A DNA stretch of 64,000 nt from Limnanthes douglasii subsp. nivea (lineage: Eukaryota > Streptophyta > Magnoliopsida > Brassicales > Limnanthaceae). Location of the stretch: the NCBI GenBank assembly GCA_036936605.1, contig JAUPFV010000001.1:209047138-209111137 (forward strand), given 5' to 3'. A program made the translations under genes and the position numbers. Shown piece after piece: positions 47,900-59,298 of the stretch. Within the stretch, counting starts at the first letter, position 1. Each line of letters starts with the position of its first letter. The notes below the pieces were generated by a model, which made no database searches, was not told the DNA's origin, and saw nothing but the letters and a program-made list of their open reading frames with translations.

Positions 47900-48990
47900 A
47901 CAATCAAGAATACCTGATCCAATTAAACAATTATCATACGAGAGTTTCATTTCCAAAAGAACAAGTATAACCAAATTTTTCCAATAATGAAAAATGGTAA
48001 ATTACTCATAAAAGAGGGAACAACCAAAACATCTCTCAAATAAAATACATATCTTGAATTTAAATAATTTAAATTGTTTAATCTGGCAAGCCACATCGTA
48101 TGTAGTGAAAATCTATATCTCTCCTTCATCAAGTGCTTTGGATTGAACTATGCAAAGAAATACACACATGCATTATGGTTTTTGTATGAAATAATCATGT
48201 GTTCTTTGACACTAGAATTAATTTAGCTTTTGAAGGTACCATATAAGATATCTTACATTGATTTGTCATTCAAGCCTTAAATTGGGTGCAATCTCTCTTC
48301 CAATGATTCATACCTATATAATGGAAACATACGACAGCCTAATTTTTTATTTACCTTATTGAGGTTTAATCTTTACTTGTCGGATCATGAAGGTGAATTT
48401 TGTGCATATGCAATAGATGAGTGTTTTCTCTTATTATGAGGATCATTTTTACCGACACAAACCATATTGGCCTCTATATTCCCTTGCGCGTTATTTTCTT
48501 CCTCATTCACTAGATTTTCAATAAGAGTGGACATGTCTGACTCCTTTAAACAACCATAATTTGTCTCTAGGAAACTAAATCTTTAAGGGAGGGAAAAATT
48601 ATAAGATACGATAATAGTCTCAAGGAGCTCAACATTTAGCGCCTTGAGTTTTCCATACATATTGGTCATCCCGAAGATGTGCTTATGGAACTTTTACCCC
48701 TGGATTTCATTTTCAAGATCTTTCTAATCAGGTTTTTTATTTCAACATGTAGAGAATAAGAAAAGCTCATTTCTAAAAGGGAAAACTTGCCTATTGCTAC
48801 CTTCATGTCGGTGGTTTGGGAACTAAAGAGCGCATGTTGAACTCTACGTTGTAATACATATTGACTAATGAGATTAGAACGTTCTCACCACTTAGAGCAC
48901 ATCTTTTTCTCACGAGTGTTCTTATTTGAAGAAGCGGATGGTTAGTCATTTCTAAGCTAACGATCTATGTTATTGAGTCCCAACCAGGGT
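47900..48990 (-). mobile_element. Copia gag and protease fragment
   Basis: On the - strand, 48700-48400 reads gag: MTNMYGKLKALNVELLETII, VSYNFSLP and LIENLVNEEENNAQGNIEAN. CFHYIGMNHWKRDC (about 48315) is a CCHC zinc knuckle whose second Cys has become Tyr. Further down, 48132-47947 holds the linker after the protease: LARLNNLNYLNSRYVFYLRD, VLVVPSFMSNL and a phenylalanine-rich end. Sequence resembling the integrase start may continue to about 47750 but is too degraded to call. Confidence 0.7.
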
Positions 48991-49680
48991 ATTATATCTA
49001 TTTTCCACTCCTTCAATTTTCTATTTAATAAAACAGGGACCTAAAGTGAGTTTCTTAGTCGAGATTCATTTGGTAAACAATAAAGTTTCAAACATATTTA
49101 AACACACACAATGATTTTTATTAGGCTAAGAGTTGTGATTAGACTTTCATATTTATTGTACTTTTCATAATCATTAACCGAGGCGGTTTGAGCCAATGCA
49201 CTATTACCTCTAGAGTCTCTAATTTAATGTAGACAATGTTGATTATATGCCACAGTGAAATTAACCAAGCATTCGGTTGAGGTGGTACATTATTGATTCA
49301 TAGTGAGCTGGATAAACCATTCATGATATCTTCCAAATTTGATGCAGAATAATACCATTGGGCTTTCCATATTAACGTACACGTAGGATATCATATGGAC
49401 GTTTTAATTATTTGAATTTTTATTATTTATCATTTATCCAAACTATTTACCTAACCAATTTATTCTATCCAACCTATTACTTTAAATTAAAACCCGACCC
49501 GATTCAACCATTAAAACATAAACTAACTCATTCACTTATATTCACACTTTCCCCAAATTTATTTCGTTGAACCTTTGAAACCCTATCCCATATAAACTCC
49601 CAGGGAGATGATATGAGTAATATGAAACTAGATAAATTTCTTCTCTTTTTGACGTTGCTGGATGGGGCTACATCATTGAC
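48991..49680. other. No gene recognised
   Basis: AT-rich sequence to the right of the copia fragment. It could include its N-terminal gag and LTR, but nothing is recognisable. Confidence 0.35.
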
Positions 49681-49689
49681 TTCAACACA

Positions 49690-50190
49690 TTTTATGTTTT
49701 TTTAGGTATTACATCTTCATAAGCATCAGCTTGAGGTTGATATCAAAGACTTCAAACCTAAGTATCTAAAAAATATTAACTCAAGATGGGTCATAGTTAC
49801 AGCAGGGCCAATGCCAAATTTAATGTCAATCGAGTTGATAATATGGTTATTCAAGTGATATTTCTTCTTGATACTATTTATAAGAACTGGTTTGATTATC
49901 AGGTTACAAAAATGAATGGTATTGTTTTAAACATGGTTGCCTTAATAGGCCAAATGGTAGGTGCTAGGTTGATTTCACATGCTGGTAGTCCCACAAATCT
50001 GGGTAAATTCCAATATTTTATACTTTCAAATTCTTCTTACCGAGAAATCACTTTTTAGGATATTGAGAACTAACGGAAACACAACTAAGTATGGTTTCAT
50101 TTTTATTCTAGTTTTATTGGTCGTGCAGCTATTCAAAACAAGGACTGGATATCTCACAATCTTGCAAAAAATCATATTTAATTATAATAC
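49690..50190 (+). pseudogene. NOP56: NOP56-like nucleolar protein pseudogene fragment
   Basis: NOP56 is a core box C/D snoRNP protein that scaffolds rRNA 2'-O-methylation in the nucleolus. The + strand frame at 49786 reads MGHSYSRANAKFNVNRVDNM then VIQVIFLLDT, the start of the NOSIC region. It jumps to YQVTKMNGIVLNMVALIGQM, VGARLISHAGSPTNLGK in the Nop domain. After a frameshift the SSFIGRAA block appears (about 50110-50130). Just upstream, across another frameshift, KDFKPKYLKN fits the preceding segment. A T-rich tract ending in TTTTTTTAG before it (about 49706) could be an old intron acceptor. The residues between DT and YQVTKM (roughly 100 in the normal protein) are missing. Stops at 50056 and beyond finish the break. 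Confidence 0.85.
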
Positions 50191-50199
50191 ATTTATCTA

Positions 50200-51030
50200 A
50201 CTTTTGCTTCCTGAGTTTAATCTCTTAGTACAATTTTCAACCTTATTCTTGTTCTTGATCTCAAGAACAATAGTCGTAGGTTGTGAATAATATGCTTTAC
50301 AAATGTAATGAAGAAAAATAGTCGTTGGTTATCCAATTCTTAGGAATATTTGCTGATCACTTAATATGTCATTATTCATTTAGTTTACTTATCCACAAAG
50401 AAATAAGAATCAATTTTCATGTAATTTTTCAAATAATAGATTTTATTGTTGGAATGATCCACTAACATTATAGTTTTCAATGATAAGTTGAAAATTATGT
50501 TTCCTTGGCAGAATAATCGAATCAACTTAGTTGATGGTATATTTTTTTGTAGGATCATCTCATATATTTTATGAATATATTTTTATTTTGTTTTAGTCTT
50601 TACTCATGAAGTATAAAACTTATATTTTCATCTTGACATTTTTTACATATGGTATTTGTATTGCAATTTTATGCAATTCATGATTCCTTCAATTCGTTTA
50701 TAACTTATTTAAATAATTACTCTTTAGGTAGGAAATAATATCCATTTTAGAATGTATAAGGAAACTCATAGAATTCTACTTGACCAACAAGATATGAGCA
50801 AAAAAAGTATATTGGTTAGATGCAACCAAATAGATTAGTGGTTCCCATTGATAGGGTCAGATTGTGTTAGAGGCCAAAACAGTAACTAGGGTCAGATTTC
50901 TTTTAGAGAGGTAGTTCGAACTGAACAGTTAAAATTGATGAATAAGCAGTATGCTTAGTGACTCACTGTGTGCTTAGTATATTTTCTTATGAGCTTGGAG
51001 GCTTACAATATTGACCCAAACATATGACCA
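50200..51030. other. No gene recognised
   Basis: AT-rich sequence. The right part may be 5' LTR or leader of the gypsy element starting near 51.0 kb, but no primer-binding site was identified. Confidence 0.35.
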
Positions 51031-52560
51031 ATGACAACTAGAAAAAAGCTAAAGGGGAAGTATCATGCTGAATATCCTGGTTCCAATAAGCTAGATAATA
51101 CTCACAAACCAGATGAAAGTGATCAGTCCCGGAAAGCTCGTAAAGATACAAAAGAGGAACATCAGGCTAAGCAGTTGTTGAACACATTCAATTATGTTGG
51201 AAACTTAGCCACATAATCTGACTCATATATTTCTTCTTCCTTGTTAAGTAGTGATCATTGCTGTCAAAAGAAGAAAGAGAGATTAACTACAAAACATACT
51301 AATAAAAGAGATAGAAAGAGAAAAAGATAAAAGAAGAAATATCAAGGCAAAGTTAAGGGATCAACAGATTACGGTATTGATCATTTGTTAAGCGATCAAT
51401 TCGTTGTCCAATCCAAACCATGTATCCTGAAGAGGATAATATGTTTAGTCAATGACACAACTGGAGGTAGTCACCTTTATCTTACCAAGGCGGTTTGATA
51501 GCTCTAAAATAGAGAATTATGATGGAAGCCAAGATCATGATAATCATCTCGAATAGTTTAAAATTTGTATGGTGAATTTTAATGATGATGACAAACTGTT
51601 GTGTCGAGCCTTCTTGCAGACTTTCAAATGAAGTGCAATAAAGTGGTATAATGGTTTGTCACAATGATCTATAAAGAACTTTGATATGTTCTGGATGGTT
51701 TTCTAAAAGCATTTTGTGGGCAGTTAAAAGCTCAAAGGGAACGATGATACCATCATTCATTGCGCACGAGAACCTAATGAATCTTAAAAACATTATACCA
51801 GCCGTTTTATGAACACCAAGAATGGATTGACTGATTGTTTTGAGAAAGTAATTATCTCTTCTTTAAGACAGAGCCTAATGTCGGGTGATTAGGCTGATTC
51901 AGTAACCCGCAAGAAAGCAATGACTTGGAGATGATTATTGAATCAGGTCGGAAAACAAATTACAGTGGAAGAAACCAAAAAATCTACATTACCGCATCAA
52001 AATAGATATACTCCAATAATTCTTATTCCACAAGCCAATAATCCGTCCTAAAATACAATCAATTACCATCCTAAGGAATCAAGACACGGTTTGCATCAGT
52101 TTAGACAAAATCAATAGATTCAAGGCCAACAGTCTAGGCCAAAAAGAAATCAATGGGTCCAACCTAAATAGTTTGTAGAGTTAGGTGAAAATTTAGCTAC
52201 CATTTATGATAAAACTAAGAATTATGTACATTTCTGAAGGCCAACACTTATTCAATCTCTTAGATAAAAATCGTAATACATATTTTGTAGATGCCACAAT
52301 TATGTGAGCCATGATACCCAGAATTGTATTACCCTGAAACAAGAAGTATAAACGTTGATTGGAAATGGTAAACTGACTAATTTTATTAAAAAATCATGGG
52401 ACAATAGATAAATTAACAAACGTGTCCAACCTAGAGCAAATACAGTCCAGGGTACAACACCGAATACTCAATGGTAAAATTTGAAAACATCAAAACAAGA
52501 GAATGTTATGGTAATTGCAGAACGATTTGATGTAGATTTAGATTACTTAGAACTTAATCC
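51031..52560 (+). pseudogene. Gypsy gag with degraded zinc knuckle
   Basis: The N-terminal Lys/Asp-rich part is open at 51031-51214. The gag core follows with stops: FDSSKIENYDGSQDHDNHLE, DDDKLLCRAFLQTFK, KWYNGLSQ and IKNFDMFWMVF. Near 52280, CRCHNYVSHDTQNC is a modified CCHC knuckle followed by LKQEV and LIGNGKLTNFIK, typical of gag ends in this family. Confidence 0.8.
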
Positions 52561-52769
52561 AGATCAAAACCAAGTTGGGTGATAATGGACACAATCACGA
52601 CAATATCCGATCTGTGCAGCTACTTTGAATCTTTGACCATCTTTGGGGGGGGGGGAGATATTGTAACTGCACCATCAAACTACTCAATGAAAAGACATGT
52701 GAATAGTCTAACAACTCAGTTAGAAGGGAAAATATCAACACATCTTTATTGAAACCATTCGCCTTTCAT

Positions 52770-53280
52770 TGTCTTTGATGATGATGACCTAAGGGAAATT
52801 ATGGGCTGTCATGAAGATGTTTTGGTGATAGGAGCATCAATTGAAGGCAATGAAATACGAAGAATCCTGATTGACACATGCAATTCGGAAAATATTTTGT
52901 TCTTATCAACCTATAAACATATGAAAAATCCTTCAGTTATTCAACAATTGAACAGAATCATAGGAGGGTTCAGTGGCAGCTTTGCAGATGTAATTGGGGA
53001 GTTTGAGGGAGAGGTTATGCTAGGAAACGGAGGATTCAAGAAAATTGTGAGGGTACTATGCGTGGTAGTTTCTTATCCGATGAACTACAATGAAATATTT
53101 ATTAGATCTTGGTTGTCTAGGATGCATGGAATATCATCCATTATTCACCAATGTTTAAAATATGTTATGGGAGGTCAAGTAGGCATCGTCTAAAGTAGTC
53201 AAAAGGTGGAAATGGAATGTTATGTCATTGATTTCACTCCAAAATCATTGGAAGTAGTGAAAATGAGAAAAAAATAACAA
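52770..53280 (+). pseudogene. Gypsy aspartic protease region
   Basis: The open frame at 52801-53193 reads HEDVLVIGASIEGNEIRRIL, IDTCNSENILF. The catalytic D-T-G has become D-T-C. The later block NEIFIRSWLSRMHGISSIIH corresponds to the YNxILGRxWLxxxxAxxSxxH segment that closes the protease region. About 120 bases upstream an 11-base G run (52645-52655) lies in non-coding sequence. Confidence 0.85.
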
Positions 53281-53389
53281 TTAGTAGAGTCTTTTGTGGA
53301 TTCAAATGAGATAGATGATCCAAGGGAGGCTCCTAGCGTTGTAAGTCCAAATGAAGAAGTTGAAATTCTATCAACTGGCAGAAGAGAAA

Positions 53390-54250
53390 AATGTCAAGTT
53401 TGGATCCAAATTACCTCTAGATTTAAATGATAAATTATAATTCTTTCTATCTAATAATTTACATGTGTTTTCTTGGTGCAACGAGGATGTAACAAGAGTA
53501 ACGACAAGTGTTATCAGCCACAAATTGTTTGTTAGATCCGATGTGGGTCGAGTGGTGCAAAGAAGAAGGGTTTTTTCTAAAGAAAAACCATTAGCCATAG
53601 TTCAGGAAGTGGATCGGTTAACTAAGGTGGGGCATATTAAAGAATCCCAGTATCCTCTTGGTTATTGTCAATAAGAAAAATGGAAAGCGACATATGTGTA
53701 TTGATTTACAGATCTCAACAGAGCTTTCCTCAAAGATCCACATCTGGAAATAAGTTATTGTAATACATGGATGCTTTTTCTAGGTATAATCAGATACAAA
53801 TGGATCCAAACAATCAATATCACACTACTTTGATCACTGATAGGGGGCTTCATTGTTACAATGTAATGCCTTTTGGGTTGAAGAATGCTGAAGCCACTTA
53901 TCAGCAATTGGTTAATAAATCATTTGCCAACCAAATTGAAAGAAATGTAGAAGTTTATATTGATGATATGATGGTTAAAATCCCTAAAGAGGAGGATCAC
54001 ATTTCCTACCTTCAAGAAATTTTTTCTAACTTAGAAGCCATCAACTTGAAATCAAATCCTGAAAAATGTAATTTTGGTGTCGAATTTGGTAATTTTTGGG
54101 TTACATCATATGTTAGAAAGGAATTCAAACTGTCCCAGACCAATTTAATGATTTATTGTCCATGGATCCACCTTGGACTACTAAAGAGTTTCAGATATTG
54201 ACTGGAAGGTTAACAACGTTAAACAAGTTTATTACAAGACATCAGATAAG
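53390..54250 (+). pseudogene. Gypsy reverse transcriptase
   Basis: DVGRVVQRRRVFSKEKPLAI and VDRLTKVGHIKESQYPLG are the RT fingers. A frameshift and stop follow at about 53674. From 53767 MDAFSRYNQIQMDPNN contains the first catalytic Asp. VMPFGLKNAEATYQQLVN and VEVYIDDMMVK (the YxDD box, intact) follow, then NPEKCNFGV. The thumb is shifted out of frame after about 54120. Confidence 0.93.
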
Positions 54251-54387
54251 TATACTCAGGTTTTCCATGTCTTAAGAAATGCCAAAGACTTCAAATAGTC
54301 TCCAAATTGTGACCAAGCGTTCCTCAAATTCAAGCAATATCTATATTTACCTAAAATATTATTTAAAAAGATAGATAAATACTTTAC

Positions 54388-55130
54388 ATGTATCTATCCG
54401 TATCGCAGTATGTTGTGAGTGAAGTATTGGTACGAGAAGTTGATAACTATCCCAAAACTGTTTATTATATAAGCAAGAGTTTATTGGAGGCCGAGAAAAT
54501 TTATTTAAAGTTGGAAAAACTAACCTTCGCATTGGTCATACCAGCCATAAAGATGATGCTATATTTTCAAGCACACTCTATTATGGTTTGAACTTATTTC
54601 CCCTTGAAGAATGTGTTAGAAAAAGAAGATATATCGGGAAAAATGAAAGAATGGTTAATTGAGGTTGGAGATGATTATATTGACTTTATACCCCGAACTG
54701 TAGTCAAAGCTCAAGCTGTGGCTGATTTTCTAGTTGAAGTTTACTCCGAAAGGCCTCATGAAGAAGCTCGAACCAGTAAGCCCGAGAAATAATGGGTAAT
54801 CCAAACTAATGGTGGATCTAGTACCATGGGATGTGGTGCTGATATCTGTTTAATTTCCCCTTTTGGGGATTCAATGTACCAAGCAATACGTTTCGGTTTG
54901 AAAGCATCCAATAATGAATCAAAATATGAGGTTGCAATAGCAGGATTAAGATTGGCTCAGATTTGCGGCACCAGAAGAATTCAATTATTAAGTGATTTAC
55001 AGTTAGTCATTCATTAAGCATAGGGCCAATCTGAAACCAGGAAAGATCACTTGGTGATGTATTTAAAAGTATTAAAAGAGATCTCAACCAGTTTTAAACA
55101 TGTTAGTTACGAGCATGTCTTAAGATCATA
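54388..55130 (+). pseudogene. Two successive RNase H domains (Tat-type dual RNase H)
   Basis: The first, degraded domain reads LSVSQYVVSEVLVRE, YYISKSLLEAEKIYLKLEKL and LKNVLEKEDISGKMKEWLIE. This is the gypsy RNase H that follows RT. The second starts near 54793 with WVIQTNGGSSTMGCGADICL, then ASNNESKYEVAIAGLRLAQ and IQLLSDLQLVIH. That is an RNase H of the archaeal/plant type found additionally in Tat elements. The first catalytic Asp of this second copy reads Asn (QTNGGS for the usual DG motif). Confidence 0.85.
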
Positions 55131-55137
55131 AAATTCA

Positions 55138-56433
55138 ATGGATGATTCCCTAGCCACTATAGCCTACTCTGAAGCATACCCTTGGATCCTTATACAAGAA
55201 TGTTATTTGATAGTCACAAATCATGAAATAAAGGATGATGTAGAAGAGAATTCTCACGAATCTCCCATGACTTCTCAAGATTATAGAAACGAAATTCAAG
55301 ATTTTATCACTAATGAAGTTCTACCTCAAGACAAAGCTTATACCAAAAAGGTAAAATATAAAGCTCATAGATTTGTGGTTCTAAGCGGTGCTCTTTATAA
55401 AAAATCGTTCAGCAGGACCTTGTTGCGTTGTCCCGGATCCAATGAATCTCAAAGTTTTCTATCAGAACTACATGATGGGGAAGGATCGGTATATTGCAAC
55501 TACAAGGCTTTAACAAGAAGAGTCTTGTTGGCATGATATTATTGGGCTTCTATTATGGCATATTCTAAAGACTTAGTGAGGAGGTGTGAAACATTCCAAA
55601 GCTATGAAAATGCAATCCATGCACCATTAGTCCATATAGAATTTATATCTGAAGCAATACCATTTGACAGATGGGGTTTTGATCTAGTTGGACCACTTCT
55701 AATGGCTTCTGGGGGTGCCGCACTATCATTTTGGCAATAGATTACTTTTCCTAGTGGGTTGAAGCTGCACCATTGTCAGGGAAACATCTAAAGCAATACT
55801 AAAGTTTATTCTTTCTAACATATGTCGCAGGTTTGGCATTTCTAGACGTATTACTATAGACAATGGCTGTCAATTTGACAACAAAGACATCGAAGTATTT
55901 TGTACATCAAGAGGAATTCATCATTGTTTTTCTTCTCCTTTTCATCTTCAAGCCAATGGACAAGTTGAGGTAGCAAAATAATAATTTTAATAGGTTTGAA
56001 AAAGAATTTAGAAAGAGCAACATGAAAATGACCAAATTACCTACAACAAGTACTATGGGCTTACCGAACTACCCCCCACACAACTACTCACTCCATTTGC
56101 TTTAGTTTATGGAATGAATGCAATTACACCTATAGAAGCTACTCTTCATTCTTTTCGAACTTAAAATTATTCCAAAGAGAATAATAAGGAGTAAAAGCTC
56201 ATCTAAGAACTGTGCATTACCAAGGCTTGATGAGAAGCAGGTTTGCATCTAAAATGAGAAGGAGAAACTTTCAAGTGGGAGATAAAGTTCTAAGAAAAGT
56301 GTTTTTACGTACCAAGGAAAAAAAGTTCGGAAAGTTGGCTCCAAACTGGGAAGGACCATACTTCATATATGAAGATCAAGCAAAGAACTACAAGCTCTTA
56401 GACAAAGAATGTAACCTTTTGAAGCACCCTTGA
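55138..56433 (+). pseudogene. Gypsy integrase with C-terminal GPY/F-type module
   Basis: 55138-55536 holds the linker and zinc-binding region (KAHRFVVLSGALYKKSFSRT, LHDGEGS). Then VRRCETFQSY and the core start RWGFDLVGPLL follow. The frame breaks near 55737. Fragments of the catalytic core continue (DNGCQFDN near 55860, WAYRTTPHTTT near 56060, YGMNA near 56110). The C-terminus at 56212-56433 reads FQVGDKVLRKVF, GKLAPNWEGPYFI, the GPY/F module that binds DNA or chromatin. Confidence 0.9.
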
Positions 56434-57432
56434 AATATTGCGCATCTAAGGTTATAATTAGAATGTACTTATTTTGTAAATATTTATATTATTTTAGCTC
56501 AATGTAAATATTATAGGGGATACTCTTTCCTATCCTGTTGGTGCGGGAAGATTTTAATGAGGTGTCCGTATCACAATCAATCTATTATTTTAATGTAGTG
56601 ATTTCTTCATATTTTTTCCTAAGAAGCTCTTCTAGCATTTTCTTCTCTTCGGCAAAATGATGAATGCTATCTTTATCCTTAGACTGTTGATCTTTCAAGG
56701 AAGTGGTTTTCTTGGATTTGGATGACTGCAAAGTAGTATAGTCCGACTGTAGCTTATCAAGATCAGGTTTGGCTTGAACCAATTCCTCTTTAAGGGTCTC
56801 CATTTCCTTACCGAAACTTTCAACTTTGTTTTTCTCTATCTCGACATAGTTATTCAGACCTTGATTTTCATCTCGAAGGGAGACCATATCCTTGACTTGA
56901 GATCTTACATGCTTCTTCAAGTTAACAGTTGGCCTTATAGAGTCCAAGATTGCATATCCCAGTTCATCATTTTCCTTAAACACTTTGAGAGACTCCCCAT
57001 CATACGTTACAGTATTGGCAGGATTGACAGAGTCGGGGAAAGATTTTTCAGAATCTTCAAAGTTAAATTTCCCTATGCCATCCAACTAATCATCACATTC
57101 GAAGGGTGATCTATTGTCAGTAGGAAGTTACCAGGGAAGGAGGATTGATAGATGCTTCTACTATAGGAGGAACCTCTATATGAGTAATGGTAGAAAGGAC
57201 TTCAGATCAGAGGATGATCTCTAAACCAACTGCATTGTTTTTTCTTCTTCACTTCTCTTTGGTCACTGCCCTCCTTATTCCTCTTTTGACCATTTTTCTT
57301 TTCAAAAATTGGAAGGTATGATGGCTTCTCGGTCTCTCCAACAGTGACTGCGACAACTTCTAACAGAGTTGCATCCATTTCGTCCAAACACCCATCCTCC
57401 CTATTTCGAGAATAACTTAGGATGAACCACAT

Positions 57433-57471
57433 TTCTTCTTCTTCTTCTTCTTCTTCTTCTTTTTCTTCTTG
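57433..57471. repeat. (TTC)n microsatellite
   Basis: About twelve TTC units with one interruption. On the - strand they encode a glutamate run in the antisense ORF. Confidence 0.95.
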
Positions 57472-57755
57472 TTTTTGTCACGATGACTTGGAGCCTTATT
57501 ACTAACTGGTAGATAAATTTTACCATCAACCTCCTCGGTCCTTTTAAAAATTATAGAGGATCGGGGAGGAGTGGTAAATTGTTCCCCTAGAAGATCGCAG
57601 TTCGGATTTGTTCTCCATTAGTGCGCTCTCACCATGTTCCCTCGAGTAAAGAAGTTATGAAATCCAGTTGATCATTTTTTAGTGGCCCATTGATTCATCC
57701 TTCTGAGAGTTGTTGTCTCATCTTCCAAATGTTATGAAAAATAGCTTTGAGAATA

Positions 57756-57828
57756 CTGAAAAACGAATCCGAAGTGAGAGACAATAACATCAAAATATGA
57801 AACAAAATAAATTTTTGAAAATACTTAC
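57756..57828 (-). other. Intron in the antisense ORF (73 bp)
   Basis: On the - strand the donor is G|GTAAGTATTTTC and the acceptor is CGTTTTTCAG. Length and AT content fit plant introns, and coding-like sequence lies on both sides. Confidence 0.65.
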
Positions 57829-58070
57829 CCGAGCTCTTCCAATATCTTGTGAGCATACTCATGTTTCCTTTAGATGTGATTTTTCTGCCATTTTCCCAAG
57901 CACCGCTAATGAAAAGAAACCGAGTCCTCTAAGGCTTATCAACTTCTAGGAAGTAATCAACTACTTTATAATCATTCCGCATATTAAAATAATAAAAGTG
58001 AATATTACCATTTGGACACAAACCAACAACGACAGCCAATTGTTCTATAGGGATCAGAATTTTAGATAAC

Positions 58071-58610
58071 CTAGAAGCTATGATGTTAGATAACAACAAC
58101 TAACTTATAGATTATATTTATAGCTTGTATAAAGTGTCACAAAAAATATGTTAAGCTTTACTTAATAGTTAGACAAATCATGACAAAGTTGTCATTTTCA
58201 AAACTCACAAGAAATACAAATACATCATGCATTTACACGATTTTTTTACTTAAAATAGTACCAAATTATACACGGTATGAATTACATTTGGTTCAAAAAA
58301 ACTAAGATAATCTAAATTTAATACACTCAATTCACAAAATTAGAATGTTCAAAATGATGGTTCAAAAAATCACTTTCTAAACTGACATACTTCCCATATT
58401 TAAAATCAAAACATTCAAATTTGTAGTTTCATAAATAAAATACATCTCAAATATTTAAAATCAATTTTTTTAACACAAGTTTTACGCAACACCGATTTTT
58501 TAAGAAAAAATTAATATAATTTAGAGTTTAAAAAATTTCACAAAAATATTATTTCGCCAAATAAAAAAACTCAAAACTAAAAATTAGTAAAAAGGAAAAA
58601 AAAAATGTCT
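58071..58610. other. AT-rich sequence, no gene
   Basis: Possibly the 3' end or LTR of the Tat-like element. Nothing was recognised. Confidence 0.4.
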
Positions 58611-58769
58611 TTAAATTATCGTATCTATTTGAAAACTCACTTAATATAAAAAAAACTTAATATTGAAATTTGGAACACATTGTCTAAAGCTAAGAAAAAC
58701 GAGACTAATTTCTAATAAAACTTAAAACAAGAATAAGTAAATAAAATTATATAAAAACAATCATATTTA
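58611..58769. repeat. Left copy of a direct repeat flanking the Harbinger element
   Basis: The segment from ATCGTATCTATTTGAAAACT to AAAACAATCATATTTA is repeated at 62750-62951. It ends exactly at the TTA that precedes the putative Harbinger terminus. Confidence 0.85.
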
Positions 58770-58791
58770 GAGCATTCCGAAGAGATACTCT
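58770..58791 (+). repeat. Putative Harbinger left terminus
   Basis: GAGCATTCCGAAGAGATACT follows TTA. Downstream, two copies of a TACCAAATATTCCAACACAT-type subterminal motif ending in ACTCTAAA lie at about 58843-58905. Confidence 0.5.
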
Positions 58792-59298
58792 ATTTTTTTA
58801 GTTAAATATAGCTAGAATTTTGGTAATATAAAATTTTAGATTACCAAATATTCCAACACATACTCTAAATTTTAGATTACCAAATTTTCCAACAGACACT
58901 CTAAACAGAATACTTTATATTAAATATAAATTTAATTCATAAATTAAAAAATTATATACCTTAATTTCGTTATTAAAAATATACCTATTAAATTAAACAA
59001 ATACTAAATATTAAACATATAAAATTTATATGATTTATTTTTCAAATTTTTAATTTTAAAGAATATTTCAAAAGAAAAATAAAAACCAAATAAAAACCTT
59101 TAACATCGAGCATAATTATATATGTATTTTTTAACTAATCAAATCAAATAATATTTCAAACTTATACGAAAAGAAAGGAAATAAATGAATAAATATATGG
59201 TAATGAATACTCAAATTTTAAGCTTCAGGTTTTCATACAACTTTATCAATGAAACATATGTAAGTTTTTCTTTTTTTAGCATTGTTGAATTATTTGTT

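Larger units (their letters stand above)
51031..56450 (+). mobile_element. Tat-like Ty3-gypsy retrotransposon with dual RNase H
   Basis: Gag (51.0-52.5 kb), protease (52.8 kb), RT (53.5-54.2 kb), RNase H (54.4-54.6 kb), a second RNase H (54.8-55.1 kb) and integrase (55.3-56.4 kb) follow in order on the + strand. An antisense ORF lies downstream at 56585-58070. The second RNase H is the hallmark of the Tat lineage. Stops and frameshifts are spread throughout. No LTR pair was identified. Confidence 0.9.
56585..58070 (-). pseudogene. Antisense accessory ORF of the Tat-like element
   Basis: The gene is convergent with pol and ends 150 bases from it. On the - strand the N-terminal part (58070-57829) reads LCPNGNIHFYYFNMRNDYKV and FLFISGAWENG, similar to the PF04195-like part of the gene at 30814. 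A consensus intron follows (57828-57756). A poly-Glu run encoded by GAA repeats (57471-57433) and MWFILSYSRNREDG come next. The last 166 codons (57085-56585) are open and form a Lys/Glu-rich coiled coil: SLRDENQGLNNYVEIEKNKV, EMETLKEELVQAKPDLDKLQ. The function is unknown. Similarly placed antisense genes are known in some Tat-group elements. Confidence 0.7.

Noticed and set aside
49786..50200. Initial reading as a gypsy accessory ORF
   Set aside because: The GHSYSRA, NVNRVDNM, VGARLISHAG and SSFIGRA blocks fit NOP56 specifically and no element domain fits.
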